The notes below the pieces were generated by a model that saw only the letters and a list, made by a program, of their open reading frames with translations, had not been told where the DNA came from and searched no databases. A program made the position numbers and the translations under genes. Of a DNA stretch of 64,000 bases, positions 40,596 through 49,100 are shown one piece after another. This stretch comes from Jejubacter sp036620675 (lineage in GTDB: Bacteria > Pseudomonadota > Gammaproteobacteria > Enterobacterales > Enterobacteriaceae): NCBI GenBank assembly GCA_036620675.1, contig JAZHEE010000019.1; one strand, written 5' to 3'. The number at the start of each line of letters is the position of its first letter. Position 1 is the stretch's first letter.

Positions 40596-41495
40596 ATGGA
40601 CAAAATACACGCAATGCAGCTTTTTGTGAGGGTAGCGGAACTCGCCAGCTTTTCCCGCGCCGCTGAAAGCCTGAGCCTGCCCAGGGGCAGCGTTTCGCGC
40701 CAGATTCAGGCGCTGGAGGATGAACTGGGCGTCCGGCTGCTCCACCGCACCACCCGGCGGGTGCAGCTCACCCAGGACGGCATGGTCTACTATGAGCGAG
40801 CCAGGGATCTGCTGACAAACCTGGACGAACTGGATTCGCTGTTCCAGCGCGATCCGGCCAGCATCAGCGGCCGCCTGCGGGTCGATATGCCAGTGCCGGT
40901 AGCGGCTAATATGGTGATCCCCCGGTTGCCAGCCTTTCTACAGCAGTATCCAGGCGTTGAACTGGAGCTAAGCAGCAGCGATCGGCTGGTGGATGTGATT
41001 CAGGAAGGTTTTGATTGCGTGGTGCGCATCGGGGAGCTTAACGACTCCGGGCTGGTAGCCAAAACGCTGGGGCAACTCACCGTGCTGAACTGCGCCAGCC
41101 CCGACTATCTGACGCGTTTCGGCTGGCCGGAAAGCCCGGAAGATCTGGCGTCGCATGCCCTGGTTCACTATGTGCCCACCATGGGTATGCGTCCCCAGGG
41201 GTTTGAGATCTGGCGCGACGGGCAGAGTCAGTGGATAAAAACCGGCGGCGTGGTCACGGTTAACAGTACCGCAAGCTATCATTCCGCCTGCCTGGCCGGG
41301 TTAGGCATCATTCAGGCGCCGCGGGTCGGCGTACGCGAAGCGCTGCGCAGCGGAAAACTGGTCGAAATTCTGCCCCAGTATCGGGCCCGCCCGATGCCGG
41401 TTTCCCTGATCTGGCCGCATCGCCGCAACCTGTCACGGCGGGTGCATCTGTTTATGGCCTGGCTTAGCGAGATAATGAAAGAGTATGTCGATTAG
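40596..41495 (+). CDS. yhjC: LysR-family regulator YhjC
   Basis: A 299-residue LysR-type regulator. It starts MDKIHAMQLFVRVAELASFSRAAE, has the HTH LSLPRGSVSRQIQALEDELGVRLLHRTTRRVQLT, and ends FMAWLSEIMKEYVD; these agree with E. coli YhjC (MDKIHAMQLFIKVAELESFSRAA... KEYLD), and position immediately before yhjD agrees. The middle is more divergent. E. coli YhjC has been linked to pyrimidine and virulence-related control in some strains, but the target here is more likely the divergent SDR gene. Confidence 0.82.
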   Translation: MDKIHAMQLFVRVAELASFSRAAESLSLPRGSVSRQIQALEDELGVRLLHRTTRRVQLTQDGMVYYERARDLLTNLDELDSLFQRDPASISGRLRVDMPVPVAANMVIPRLPAFLQQYPGVELELSSSDRLVDVIQEGFDCVVRIGELNDSGLVAKTLGQLTVLNCASPDYLTRFGWPESPEDLASHALVHYVPTMGMRPQGFEIWRDGQSQWIKTGGVVTVNSTASYHSACLAGLGIIQAPRVGVREALRSGKLVEILPQYRARPMPVSLIWPHRRNLSRRVHLFMAWLSEIMKEYVD

Positions 41496-41555
41496 CGTCG
41501 CGACTATAATTTCCTTAACATCGCAGGCATAAAATAAAAAAGGACGACGGAGTCA

Positions 41556-42587
41556 ATGAGTACCGAGGATAATCACAAACGCCCGACCCGGGATCTGGAT
41601 TACGATCCGGTGGTGAAACTGGATCAGGAATCGCAAAAAAATCAGAAGGCCGATGAGGAGAAGCCGGCGAACGCGCTGGAAAGCGTCACCCACACCGTTA
41701 AACGCATTGAGCGCACCCCGTTTATCGCCCATTTACTGCGTGCCGCCGAACGCTTTAACGATCGGCTTGGCAACCAGTTCGGCGCTGCGATCACCTATTT
41801 TTCGTTTTTATCGCTGATTCCCATTCTGATGGTCAGCTTCGCGGCGGGGGGCTATATTCTGGCCTCACACCCCACCCTGTTACAGGATATTTTCGCGAAA
41901 ATCCTGGCGAACGTCAGCGATCCAACCCTGGCCATGACGCTAAAGAACACCATCAACACTGCGGTTCAGCAGCGTACCACGGTTGGCCTGGTCGGTCTGC
42001 TGGTGGCGCTCTACTCCGGCATTAACTGGATGGGCAACCTGCGGGAAGCGGTACGCGCCCAGTCCCGGGAAGTCTGGGAGCGAGCGCCCCAGGACAAAGA
42101 GAAGTTCTGGGTCAAATACCTGCGTGACTTTGTGGCGCTGATCGGCCTGCTGGTGGCGCTGGTGATCACCCTGTCCATCACCTCGATAGCAGGCTCGGCG
42201 CAGGCGCTCATTATCAGTCTGCTGCACCTGGACGAGCTAACCTGGCTGAAACCGGCCTGGCGGTTGATCGGTCTGGCGATTTCAATTTTCGCCAACTATC
42301 TGCTGTTCTTCTGGATTTTCTGGCGCCTGCCGCGCCACCGTCCGCGCAAGAAAGCGCTGGTTCGCGGCACGCTGATCGCCGCCGTGGGCTTCGAGGTAAT
42401 TAAAATAGTGATGACCTGGACCCTACCGGCGCTGGTGAAATCCCCCTCTGGCGCCGCCTTCGGCTCGGTGCTGGGGCTGATGGCGTTCTTCTATTTCTTC
42501 GCGCGCCTGACGCTATTCTGCGCCGCCTGGATCGCCACCGCCCAGTTTAAGGATGACAAACCGATGCCGGGCAAACGCCCCAGCTAG
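41556..42587 (+). CDS. yhjD: YhjD, YihY-family inner-membrane protein
   Basis: A 343-residue protein of the BrkB/YihY family. A 70-residue polar, charged N-terminus precedes about six membrane segments; RFNDRLGNQFGAAITYFSFLSLIPILMVSFA is the family start motif and SPSGAAFGSVLGLMAFFYFFARLTLFCAAW the end motif. In E. coli a yhjD mutation (R134C) lets cells live without Kdo on lipid A, which implicates the protein in lipid IVA export. Here the corresponding region is AVQQRTTVGLVGLL, so Arg is present as in the wild type. Neighbour order yhjC-yhjD-yhjE is that of E. coli. Confidence 0.95.
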   Translation: MSTEDNHKRPTRDLDYDPVVKLDQESQKNQKADEEKPANALESVTHTVKRIERTPFIAHLLRAAERFNDRLGNQFGAAITYFSFLSLIPILMVSFAAGGYILASHPTLLQDIFAKILANVSDPTLAMTLKNTINTAVQQRTTVGLVGLLVALYSGINWMGNLREAVRAQSREVWERAPQDKEKFWVKYLRDFVALIGLLVALVITLSITSIAGSAQALIISLLHLDELTWLKPAWRLIGLAISIFANYLLFFWIFWRLPRHRPRKKALVRGTLIAAVGFEVIKIVMTWTLPALVKSPSGAAFGSVLGLMAFFYFFARLTLFCAAWIATAQFKDDKPMPGKRPS

Positions 42588-42595
42588 CCCCGCTT

Positions 42596-42620
42596 TTCGC
42601 GCCGTCCCGTGCGGCGCGAA
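42596..42620 (+). terminator. Hairpin after yhjD
   Basis: A 9-bp perfect stem TTCGCGCCG/CGGCGCGAA (42596-42604 with 42612-42620) with a 7-base loop. No U-run follows, so termination may need Rho. Confidence 0.5.
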
Positions 42621-42850
42621 CCGCCATCCAGAGCAACTCTCCATTCGTTAACTTTTTTTTAACCAAAAACCAGTTTTATCCACTACACATTCCGCCAACA
42701 TTCAGAACAACCAATAAGTTACTCACCCGGAGTAAAAATTATCCACTTTTTGGCTTTTTTTCATCCTCATGCCGCCCCGGTGGCGCGTTGAAATGTCACT
42801 TTTGCTGTGCCTAATATGGCCGTTCACTGGTCTAAAAATCATAAAAACTT

Positions 42851-44173
42851 ATGCAAGCATCAATCGCCACAGCTATCGATACCGAACAACAGACGCCCGT
42901 TAACTCGCGCGGCAAGGTGGTAGTCGCGTCACTTATCGGAACCGCCATCGAATTCTTCGACTTTTACATCTATGCCACCGCGGCGGTCATCGTCTTTCCC
43001 CATATTTTCTTTCCCCAGGGCGATGCCACCGCCGCCACGCTACAGTCGCTGGCCACCTTCGCTATCGCCTTCGTCGCCCGGCCGGTTGGCTCGGCGCTAT
43101 TCGGCCACTTCGGCGACCGGGTTGGACGTAAGGTAACGCTGGTTGCCTCGCTGCTGACCATGGGCATTTCCACCGTGGTGATTGGCCTGCTGCCGGGTTA
43201 TGAAACCATCGGCATTATGGCGCCGCTGCTGCTGGCCCTGGCCCGCTTCGGCCAGGGGCTGGGGCTGGGCGGCGAATGGGGCGGTGCGGCGCTGCTCGCC
43301 ACCGAAAACGCCCCGGCCCATAAACGCGCCCTGTACGGCTCTTTCCCCCAACTTGGCGCGCCGATCGGGTTCTTCTTCGCCAACGGAACCTTCCTGCTGC
43401 TCTCATGGCTTCTGAGTGACGAACAGTTTATGAGCTGGGGCTGGCGCATTCCGTTTATCTTCTCGGCGGTGCTGGTGCTGATCGGCCTGTATGTGCGGGT
43501 TTCACTCCATGAAACGCCGGTATTCGCCAAAGTCGCCAAAGCAGGCAAGCAGGTAAAGGTGCCACTAGGCACCCTGCTCAGCCGCCACTTAAAAGCTACC
43601 GTGCTCGGCACCTTTATCATGCTGGCCACCTATACGCTGTTCTATATCACTACGGTCTATTCCATGTCTTTCAGCACCACGCCGGCGCCGAACGGTCTGG
43701 GTATTCCGCGCAACAACGTGCTGTGGATGCTGATGATGGCGGTCATTGGTTTTGGCGTGATGGTGCCCATCGCCGGGCTACTGGCGGATCGCTATGGCCG
43801 CCGCCGCTGCATGATAGCGATTACCAGCCTGATCCTGCTGTTCGCGCTGTTCCTGTTCCAGCCGCTGCTGGGTTCCGGCAATCAGGGAGAAGTGATGCTG
43901 TTTCTGCTGGTGGGCCTGAGCCTGATGGGCCTGACTTTCGGCCCGATGGGCGCGCTGCTACCGGAACTGTTCCCGACCGAAGTCCGTTATACCGGCGCTT
44001 CCTTCTCGTATAACGTCGCCTCGATTCTGGGCGCCTCGGTGGCCCCGTGGATCGCCGCATGGCTGCAAACCAGCTACGGGCTGTTCTGGGTCGGCGTCTA
44101 TCTGGCCGCGATGGCGACCATAACTCTGGTTGCTCTGCTGTGCGCCCGGGAAACCCGCCACGACGCGCTGTAA
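42851..44173 (+). CDS. yhjE: YhjE, MHS-family MFS transporter
   Basis: A 440-residue MHS-type major facilitator with 12 spans, closely matching E. coli YhjE: KVVVASLIGTAIEFFDFYIY, the loop 2-3 motif GHFGDRVGRKVTLVASLL, RFGQGLGLGGEWGGAALLATENAP and LLPELFPTEVRYTGASFSYN. Substrate unknown. The start has no strong ribosome site (AAAAACTT before ATG). The 263-base upstream region is AT-rich and contains two copies of TTATCCACT (42676-42684 and 42739-42747). Confidence 0.94.
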   Translation: MQASIATAIDTEQQTPVNSRGKVVVASLIGTAIEFFDFYIYATAAVIVFPHIFFPQGDATAATLQSLATFAIAFVARPVGSALFGHFGDRVGRKVTLVASLLTMGISTVVIGLLPGYETIGIMAPLLLALARFGQGLGLGGEWGGAALLATENAPAHKRALYGSFPQLGAPIGFFFANGTFLLLSWLLSDEQFMSWGWRIPFIFSAVLVLIGLYVRVSLHETPVFAKVAKAGKQVKVPLGTLLSRHLKATVLGTFIMLATYTLFYITTVYSMSFSTTPAPNGLGIPRNNVLWMLMMAVIGFGVMVPIAGLLADRYGRRRCMIAITSLILLFALFLFQPLLGSGNQGEVMLFLLVGLSLMGLTFGPMGALLPELFPTEVRYTGASFSYNVASILGASVAPWIAAWLQTSYGLFWVGVYLAAMATITLVALLCARETRHDAL

Positions 44174-44182
44174 CCTCCCTCG

Positions 44183-44206
44183 CCCTCTCCCCGAGTGGGG
44201 AGAGGG
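44183..44206. terminator. Long stem between convergent yhjE and yhjG
   Basis: CCCTCTCCCC/GGGGAGAGGG (44183-44192 with 44197-44206), loop GAGT: a perfect 10-bp stem between the two stops. No U-run. The CCCTCTCCCC half is a common enterobacterial intergenic motif. Confidence 0.55.
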
Positions 44207-44216
44207 GAACAGATGG

Positions 44217-46253
44217 CTATTTCCCCAGCTGCGACAAAATGGTACGACACTGATTATCCGCCCCCCCTTCCGATGGTGAAACCAGTGCCAGCAGTGCCGC
44301 TGCGGGCGTCACCAGGGTTGCCAGCGCCGCCGCTACCGCTCCTCGTACAATCAGCGGGCCCGGTTTAACCCCCGCATCCGGCGACTTAAAGGTGCCGCGC
44401 ACGTAGAGCGGCGATCGCAGCGTAATAATGCGAATCCCCTTACTTTCCGGCGTGATGGTCAGATCGAGACGCTCGCTGGCCAGATTCGCGTTACCGGTAA
44501 TATTGACCAGCGCGTTTTCAGTGTCGAAAGCGAAGATATCGGGCCTGACCAGGCCATTGGTGAGTTGCAGACCCGCGGCGGCGCAGTTCACCCGCACCTC
44601 TTCATCGCCAAAAATCTGCCCGACCACGTAGTTGCCCACGTTCAGCCCCAGAATCTCCATCAGGTTACGACTGATCAAGCCGTCGTTCATCAGTAGCTTA
44701 AGATTTCCGCTGCTGCTGCCCAGCAGTGCCGCGACCGAATTGCCGCTACCGCGCAGAGTGGCGTCGCCATTCAGCTCACCCAGGGTTTTCTGCATCTCCT
44801 GAATGTTCGGCATTAACTGCTTAAGCTGCAGGCGGCGCGCCTTAATTTTGGCCTCTCCCTGCATCGGCTGCCGGTTGCCCCGCAGGTGAATATCGGCATC
44901 GATATCGCCTCCCGCCATACCGAAACGCAGCGGCGTCAGGCGCAAATCGCCGTCGCGCAGGTTCAGATGCACATTAAGGTCGCGCAGCGGCAGCGCACTG
45001 CCATGTTCAATGCGCTGCCCTTTAAAGCGCACATCGGCATCCATCACCCGCCATTTATCGGTTTCAAAACGATCCCGGGGCAGCACTTTATCCGACGGCT
45101 GCACGGTCTGTCCGGGTTGCGATTTCGCACCGCCGGACTTCACGCCGATAAGCGGCCCCAGATCCGCCAGCCGCAGCTGGCGTGAAACCAGATCCCCCTC
45201 CAGCCTGGGCCGCGGCTGGCTCTGGCGGAAAATAAGAGAACCATGGATGTCGCTGGCGCCAATACGGCCGTTAAAGTCCTGGTAATCAAAACGATTGCCC
45301 TCTTCACCACCGAGGCGCGCCACCAGGCGTCCGTCGGTTTCATAGGGCGGTGAATCGGGTAGCAGAACGCCGGTCAGAGCGTAGAGATCCCCCAGCGAAT
45401 CGCCGGAAAGACGTAGCTGCAAATTGGCGCCACCAAATGCCATAGGGTTGCTGATGGTGCCTCTGACCGCCAGGCGGCTCTGGCCGGCGCGAATATCGGC
45501 CTGTAGCGGAAATGGCGTCCCTTCACTGCGTAGCGCCAGCATGCCGCCAATCTTGCCGCTACCTGCGATATCCTGCCCCTTATAGCGCCCGTTAATCCGC
45601 AGCCCGAAAACATAATCCCCCATCTTCGCCGCGCCGGACTTGCCGCTGCCGGTCACTTCGCTTAACGCCAGCGGCTTACCCAACGGGTCGACCAGCACGG
45701 TCATCTGCGCCTTAGCCACCTGGTCATCAATGGCAATACGGCCACGGTCAAACAGGATATTATCGAGCCGAAACGACCAGCCAGAAGGAGAGCCTTTATC
45801 CTTCGCGCTGTCATCCCCCAGCTCAAAGCGCCAGTTATAGCGCCGCTCTGACAGGCGAATCAGCCGCACATCGGGCTGCACCAGGCGTAGCCACGGCAGC
45901 CAGACGGTTTTCGTCAGCAGCGCGGGAGGAGAGAGAGTCGCTTCCACCTTCGGCAGCAACACCATCGTCTTATCGGGAATATCCGGCGGATTACCCAGCA
46001 TGACATCCTGAGCCGTCACCTGCGGCCATGGCACCCAGCCACGCCAGCCCGGCTCTTCAGGGTGACGAACCCAGGCTACGCTAAGATCGCCACGTATCGC
46101 AAACGGGCGCCGCAGCTCGCTGGAGACTTTATCGTTAATGACCGGTTTCAGGCGGTTCCAGTCAAAGGTTGCGATAAATGCCGCCAGGCCCACGCCCAGC
46201 ACGACTATCGCCACCACCACCCCCAGCCCTGTCTTTCCCAACCTCGTCATCAT
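44217..46253 (-). CDS. yhjG: YhjG, AsmA-family membrane-anchored protein
   Basis: A 678-residue AsmA-like protein: an N-terminal membrane anchor (residues about 8-28) followed by a large periplasmic region of repeated beta-strand (RBG-type) character, ending in the AsmA C-terminal domain (LMNDGLISRNLMEILGLNVGNYVVGQIFGD, DTENALVNITGNANL, LRSPLYVRGTFKSPDAGVKPG) and a short hydrophobic tail. AsmA-family proteins such as TamB, YhdP and YdbH move phospholipid to the outer membrane; YhjG itself is less well defined. Two adjacent ATG codons (46253, 46250) follow AAGGA; either fits the E. coli N-terminus better than the longer in-frame start at 46304. Confidence 0.93.
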   Translation of the reverse strand: MMTRLGKTGLGVVVAIVVLGVGLAAFIATFDWNRLKPVINDKVSSELRRPFAIRGDLSVAWVRHPEEPGWRGWVPWPQVTAQDVMLGNPPDIPDKTMVLLPKVEATLSPPALLTKTVWLPWLRLVQPDVRLIRLSERRYNWRFELGDDSAKDKGSPSGWSFRLDNILFDRGRIAIDDQVAKAQMTVLVDPLGKPLALSEVTGSGKSGAAKMGDYVFGLRINGRYKGQDIAGSGKIGGMLALRSEGTPFPLQADIRAGQSRLAVRGTISNPMAFGGANLQLRLSGDSLGDLYALTGVLLPDSPPYETDGRLVARLGGEEGNRFDYQDFNGRIGASDIHGSLIFRQSQPRPRLEGDLVSRQLRLADLGPLIGVKSGGAKSQPGQTVQPSDKVLPRDRFETDKWRVMDADVRFKGQRIEHGSALPLRDLNVHLNLRDGDLRLTPLRFGMAGGDIDADIHLRGNRQPMQGEAKIKARRLQLKQLMPNIQEMQKTLGELNGDATLRGSGNSVAALLGSSSGNLKLLMNDGLISRNLMEILGLNVGNYVVGQIFGDEEVRVNCAAAGLQLTNGLVRPDIFAFDTENALVNITGNANLASERLDLTITPESKGIRIITLRSPLYVRGTFKSPDAGVKPGPLIVRGAVAAALATLVTPAAALLALVSPSEGGADNQCRTILSQLGK

Positions 46254-46352
46254 TCCGTTCCTTTGTTCCCTGGCATGACATAAAGATAGTTGAGGTGGCG
46301 ACACAAGGCTATCCGGCGATAGCTCACGAAAACCCGTTCTGGCGCAAGTTTT

Positions 46353-46371
46353 ATCAAAACGGCGTTTTAAA
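46353..46371. promoter_or_regulatory. Candidate KdgR operator of kdgK
   Basis: ATCAAAACGGCGTTTTAAA matches 15 of 19 positions of the KdgR consensus AATRAAAYRNYRTTTYATT as I remember it, including the AAAYR-N-YRTTT core. It lies 68 bases upstream of kdgK, beside a TTGACT hexamer (46376-46381). kdgK is a known KdgR target in enterics. Confidence 0.6.
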
Positions 46372-46438
46372 ATGATTGACTGTACTGGTATGGCAGCCCA
46401 AACTAGCGCCAGTCGTCTTACATGCAGGTTTCATAATT

Positions 46439-47371
46439 ATGGCTACACAGAAGATTGCCGTTATCGGCGAATGCATGATTGAGCTGTCGGAAAAGGGCGC
46501 TCAGGTCAGTCGCGGCTTTGGTGGCGACACTCTCAACACCGCAGTTTATATCGCCCGCCAGGTGGATGCCGAAGCACTCAGCGTCCATTACGTCACCGCG
46601 CTCGGCCAGGATAGCTTCAGTCAGCAGATGCTCGACGCCTGGCAGCAGGAAAATGTGCAAACCGACCTGGTGCAGCGCATGTCCGACCGCCTGCCCGGGC
46701 TCTATTACATCGAAACCGACGATAGCGGCGAACGCACCTTCTGGTACTGGCGCAACGAAGCGGCCGCCCGTTACTGGCTGGAAAGCGACCAGGCACCGGC
46801 TATTATCGAACAGCTTGTGGAATTCGATTACCTCTATCTCAGCGGTATCAGCCTTGCCATCCTCAGCCCCCGCAGCCGCGAAATGCTGCTGGCGCTGCTG
46901 CGTCGCTGCCGTGAGCGCGGCGGCAAGGTTATTTTCGATAACAACTACCGCCCACGCCTGTGGTCCGGTAAGGAAGAGACGCAACAGGTTTACCAGCAGA
47001 TGCTGGCCTGTACCGATATCGCTTTCCTGACCCTGGACGATGAAGACGCCCTGTGGGGCGAGCGCCCGGTAGCAGACGTGATTGCTCGCACTCAGGCGGC
47101 AGGCGTACAGGAAGTCGTGATTAAGCGCGGCGCCGAAAGCTGCCTGGTGGCAATTAATGGAGAAGCGTTACAGGAAATTCCGGCGGTAAAACTGCCGAAA
47201 GAGAAAGTGGTGGATACCACCGCGGCCGGGGACTCGTTCGGTGGCGGCTATCTTGCCGTGCGTCTGAACGGCGGCAGTGCGGCACAGGCTGCGGCCCGCG
47301 GGCACCTGACCGCCAGCACCGTTATCCAGTATCGCGGCGCCATTATTCCGAAGCAGGCGATGCCGCAGTAA
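46439..47371 (+). CDS. kdgK: 2-dehydro-3-deoxygluconokinase
   Basis: KdgK phosphorylates 2-keto-3-deoxygluconate to KDPG, the shared last kinase step of hexuronate and pectin degradation before the Entner-Doudoroff aldolase. The 310-residue PfkB-family protein has the substrate-side motif GECMIELSEKGAQVSRGFGGDTLNTAVYIAR and the ATP/catalytic motif DTTAAGDSFGGGYLA, with the catalytic Asp in AAGD. E. coli has SFSAGY where this protein has SFGGGY. The ATG at 46439 gives MATQKIAVIGE, matching E. coli. Confidence 0.96.
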   Translation: MATQKIAVIGECMIELSEKGAQVSRGFGGDTLNTAVYIARQVDAEALSVHYVTALGQDSFSQQMLDAWQQENVQTDLVQRMSDRLPGLYYIETDDSGERTFWYWRNEAAARYWLESDQAPAIIEQLVEFDYLYLSGISLAILSPRSREMLLALLRRCRERGGKVIFDNNYRPRLWSGKEETQQVYQQMLACTDIAFLTLDDEDALWGERPVADVIARTQAAGVQEVVIKRGAESCLVAINGEALQEIPAVKLPKEKVVDTTAAGDSFGGGYLAVRLNGGSAAQAAARGHLTASTVIQYRGAIIPKQAMPQ

Positions 47372-47380
47372 AATGATAGT

Positions 47381-47404
47381 GCGCCGAAGCCAGGCTCCGG
47401 CGCG
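47381..47404. terminator. Hairpin between convergent kdgK and yhjJ
   Basis: GCGCCG/CGGCGC (47381-47386 with 47399-47404), with inner AGCC/GGCT pairing. No U-run. Confidence 0.45.
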
Positions 47405-47410
47405 CCAACA

Positions 47411-48898
47411 TTACTGCTGTCCCGGAATATCCGAAACTTCGCCCAATGGGCGAGCGTCAGGCGTCGGGTTCTCCGTCCCTTCCGGTCGGCTCATGCCTTT
47501 ATCCCAGGTTTCCTGTAACTGCTTCATGTTGAACTCCGGCTCCCCTTCCGGCTGCTGTAGCACCAGCGCCATCTCCTGAGAGAGAATCTGCCGCAGATCC
47601 ATATTGACCATCTCCGGCGTCAGCTCGTCCAGAAACGCCTGACGCAGCTTCTGATACTGCTCCGGCGCGATATCTACCACCTGATTTTGCAACGAACGCA
47701 GACGCTGGCTGGCCAGCACCTCGGTATTGGTACGGGCGTAAGTGGCGAACAGTTTTTCCAGCTCCAGCTTTTTCTGGGCCAAAAGCGTTTCGAACTCAGC
47801 CGCCGGTAATCCCTTGTCGCGTACGCTGGCCATATCGCGGGCAATTCGCCCCAGATTATCGTCGAGTCTGGCGTTAGGAGTATCGATATGGATGCCGCAC
47901 TGGCCGCGCAGAAACAGCACGCGACAGTCAAAGCCTAATGTAACGTCGCGCACGTTATTTTTATTGAGATTCTGTTGCACGTGCCAGAACAGCGCCTCAC
48001 GGGCCAGTTCGCTGCGCCAGTAGCGCATCAGCCCTTCAGAGGAGCGAATCGGCTGCCAGGGCGTATCCCACATCATCGACAGCCGATCCTGCTGCAGTTT
48101 GGGGTTCATCATACTTACCGCATCACGCTTAAGCGGCGATAGCGTCGGTATCGGCGCCGGGGTTTCGCGCTTGCCTTTAAGGTCGCCAAACAGCTTACCG
48201 ACCTGTTCCGCCACGCTGCGGCTGTCAACGTTGCCCACCACAATCAGCGTCATGGCGTCCGGGGTGTACCACTGCCGGTACCAGGCCCTGAGATGTTCGG
48301 CGTCAACCGGTTGTACGACCTGAGCCGCCGGATCGTGCCCCAGCAGCGTCGACCCTTTCAGGCGATAGCGCCACCAGCTGTCACGCGTATCTTCAGGCCA
48401 GGTGGTCACGCCATCCCGTACCTGTAGCGCCTTAGCGATGGATTCCGGCGTAATGGTCAGTCCTCCGCCCGCCGTCTCCGCCAGCCAGCTTAACGCCTCT
48501 TTCAGCTCTTCACCGCGACCACTGCCGCTGGGCAGGCTCAGATTAAACCGGGTAAGATTATAAGAAACTACCGCAGGCGGCTGTGGATGACCGGTCATAC
48601 CCTGCTGCCAGGCGCCATGCTGAGGTGATGTCTGCTGGCTTAGCGCCAGACGAGGCAACAGATGGCTATAGCCGCTCTGCTGCGTGCTTTCGGTCAGAGA
48701 GCCGACGTTGACCAACAGTCGGATCTCTATCCGATCGCTGGGTCGCTGAGGGGTGGCGAGCACCTGCCACTGAAAACCGTTATTCAACTTTCCCTGCTGC
48801 CAGGCCGGATCCGGCTGGAGCATTGCGGCCTGTCCCTGACCGGTAATCACCGCCAGTAGAGTTCCCCCGGCGATAAGACCCATTTTTGTGCCCTGCAT
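47411..48898 (-). CDS. yhjJ: YhjJ, M16-family peptidase-like periplasmic protein lacking the zinc motif
   Basis: A 495-residue exported M16-like protein. The signal peptide ends near residue 24 (TGQGQA). The N-terminal half-domain keeps the fold landmarks VEIRLLVNVGSLTESTQQSGYSH-type sequence, but where active M16 enzymes have HxxEH this protein has SHLLPRLALS, so it cannot bind zinc in the usual way. PDAMTLIVVGNVDSRSV and DRLSMMWDTPWQPIRSSEGLMRYW follow. The same loss is seen in E. coli YhjJ. Role unknown. The ATG at 48898 gives MQGTKMGLIAGG, the E. coli-like start. Confidence 0.92.
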   Translation of the reverse strand: MQGTKMGLIAGGTLLAVITGQGQAAMLQPDPAWQQGKLNNGFQWQVLATPQRPSDRIEIRLLVNVGSLTESTQQSGYSHLLPRLALSQQTSPQHGAWQQGMTGHPQPPAVVSYNLTRFNLSLPSGSGRGEELKEALSWLAETAGGGLTITPESIAKALQVRDGVTTWPEDTRDSWWRYRLKGSTLLGHDPAAQVVQPVDAEHLRAWYRQWYTPDAMTLIVVGNVDSRSVAEQVGKLFGDLKGKRETPAPIPTLSPLKRDAVSMMNPKLQQDRLSMMWDTPWQPIRSSEGLMRYWRSELAREALFWHVQQNLNKNNVRDVTLGFDCRVLFLRGQCGIHIDTPNARLDDNLGRIARDMASVRDKGLPAAEFETLLAQKKLELEKLFATYARTNTEVLASQRLRSLQNQVVDIAPEQYQKLRQAFLDELTPEMVNMDLRQILSQEMALVLQQPEGEPEFNMKQLQETWDKGMSRPEGTENPTPDARPLGEVSDIPGQQ

Positions 48899-49061
48899 GT
48901 CTACCCCTGCATGAGATTCCTGAAAAAATATGAAAAGACGGCGCGTAACGCACAGACGCCCACCATAGCGGTGGCGTTTTTTCCTTTGACCGCAAATAAC
49001 GATAAACGTCACGCCATAATGTGAAAATACACGGTCTGTATCAGTTAATTATGCGCAGGAG

Positions 49062-49088
49062 CCCGCGGCAAGGGCAAGTTACCGCGGG
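49062..49088 (-). terminator. Hairpin downstream of dctA
   Basis: CCCGCGG/CCGCGGG (49062-49068 with 49082-49088), 13-base loop, 13 bases beyond the dctA stop. No U-run. Confidence 0.45.
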
Positions 49089-49100
49089 TAATTGACGAAA

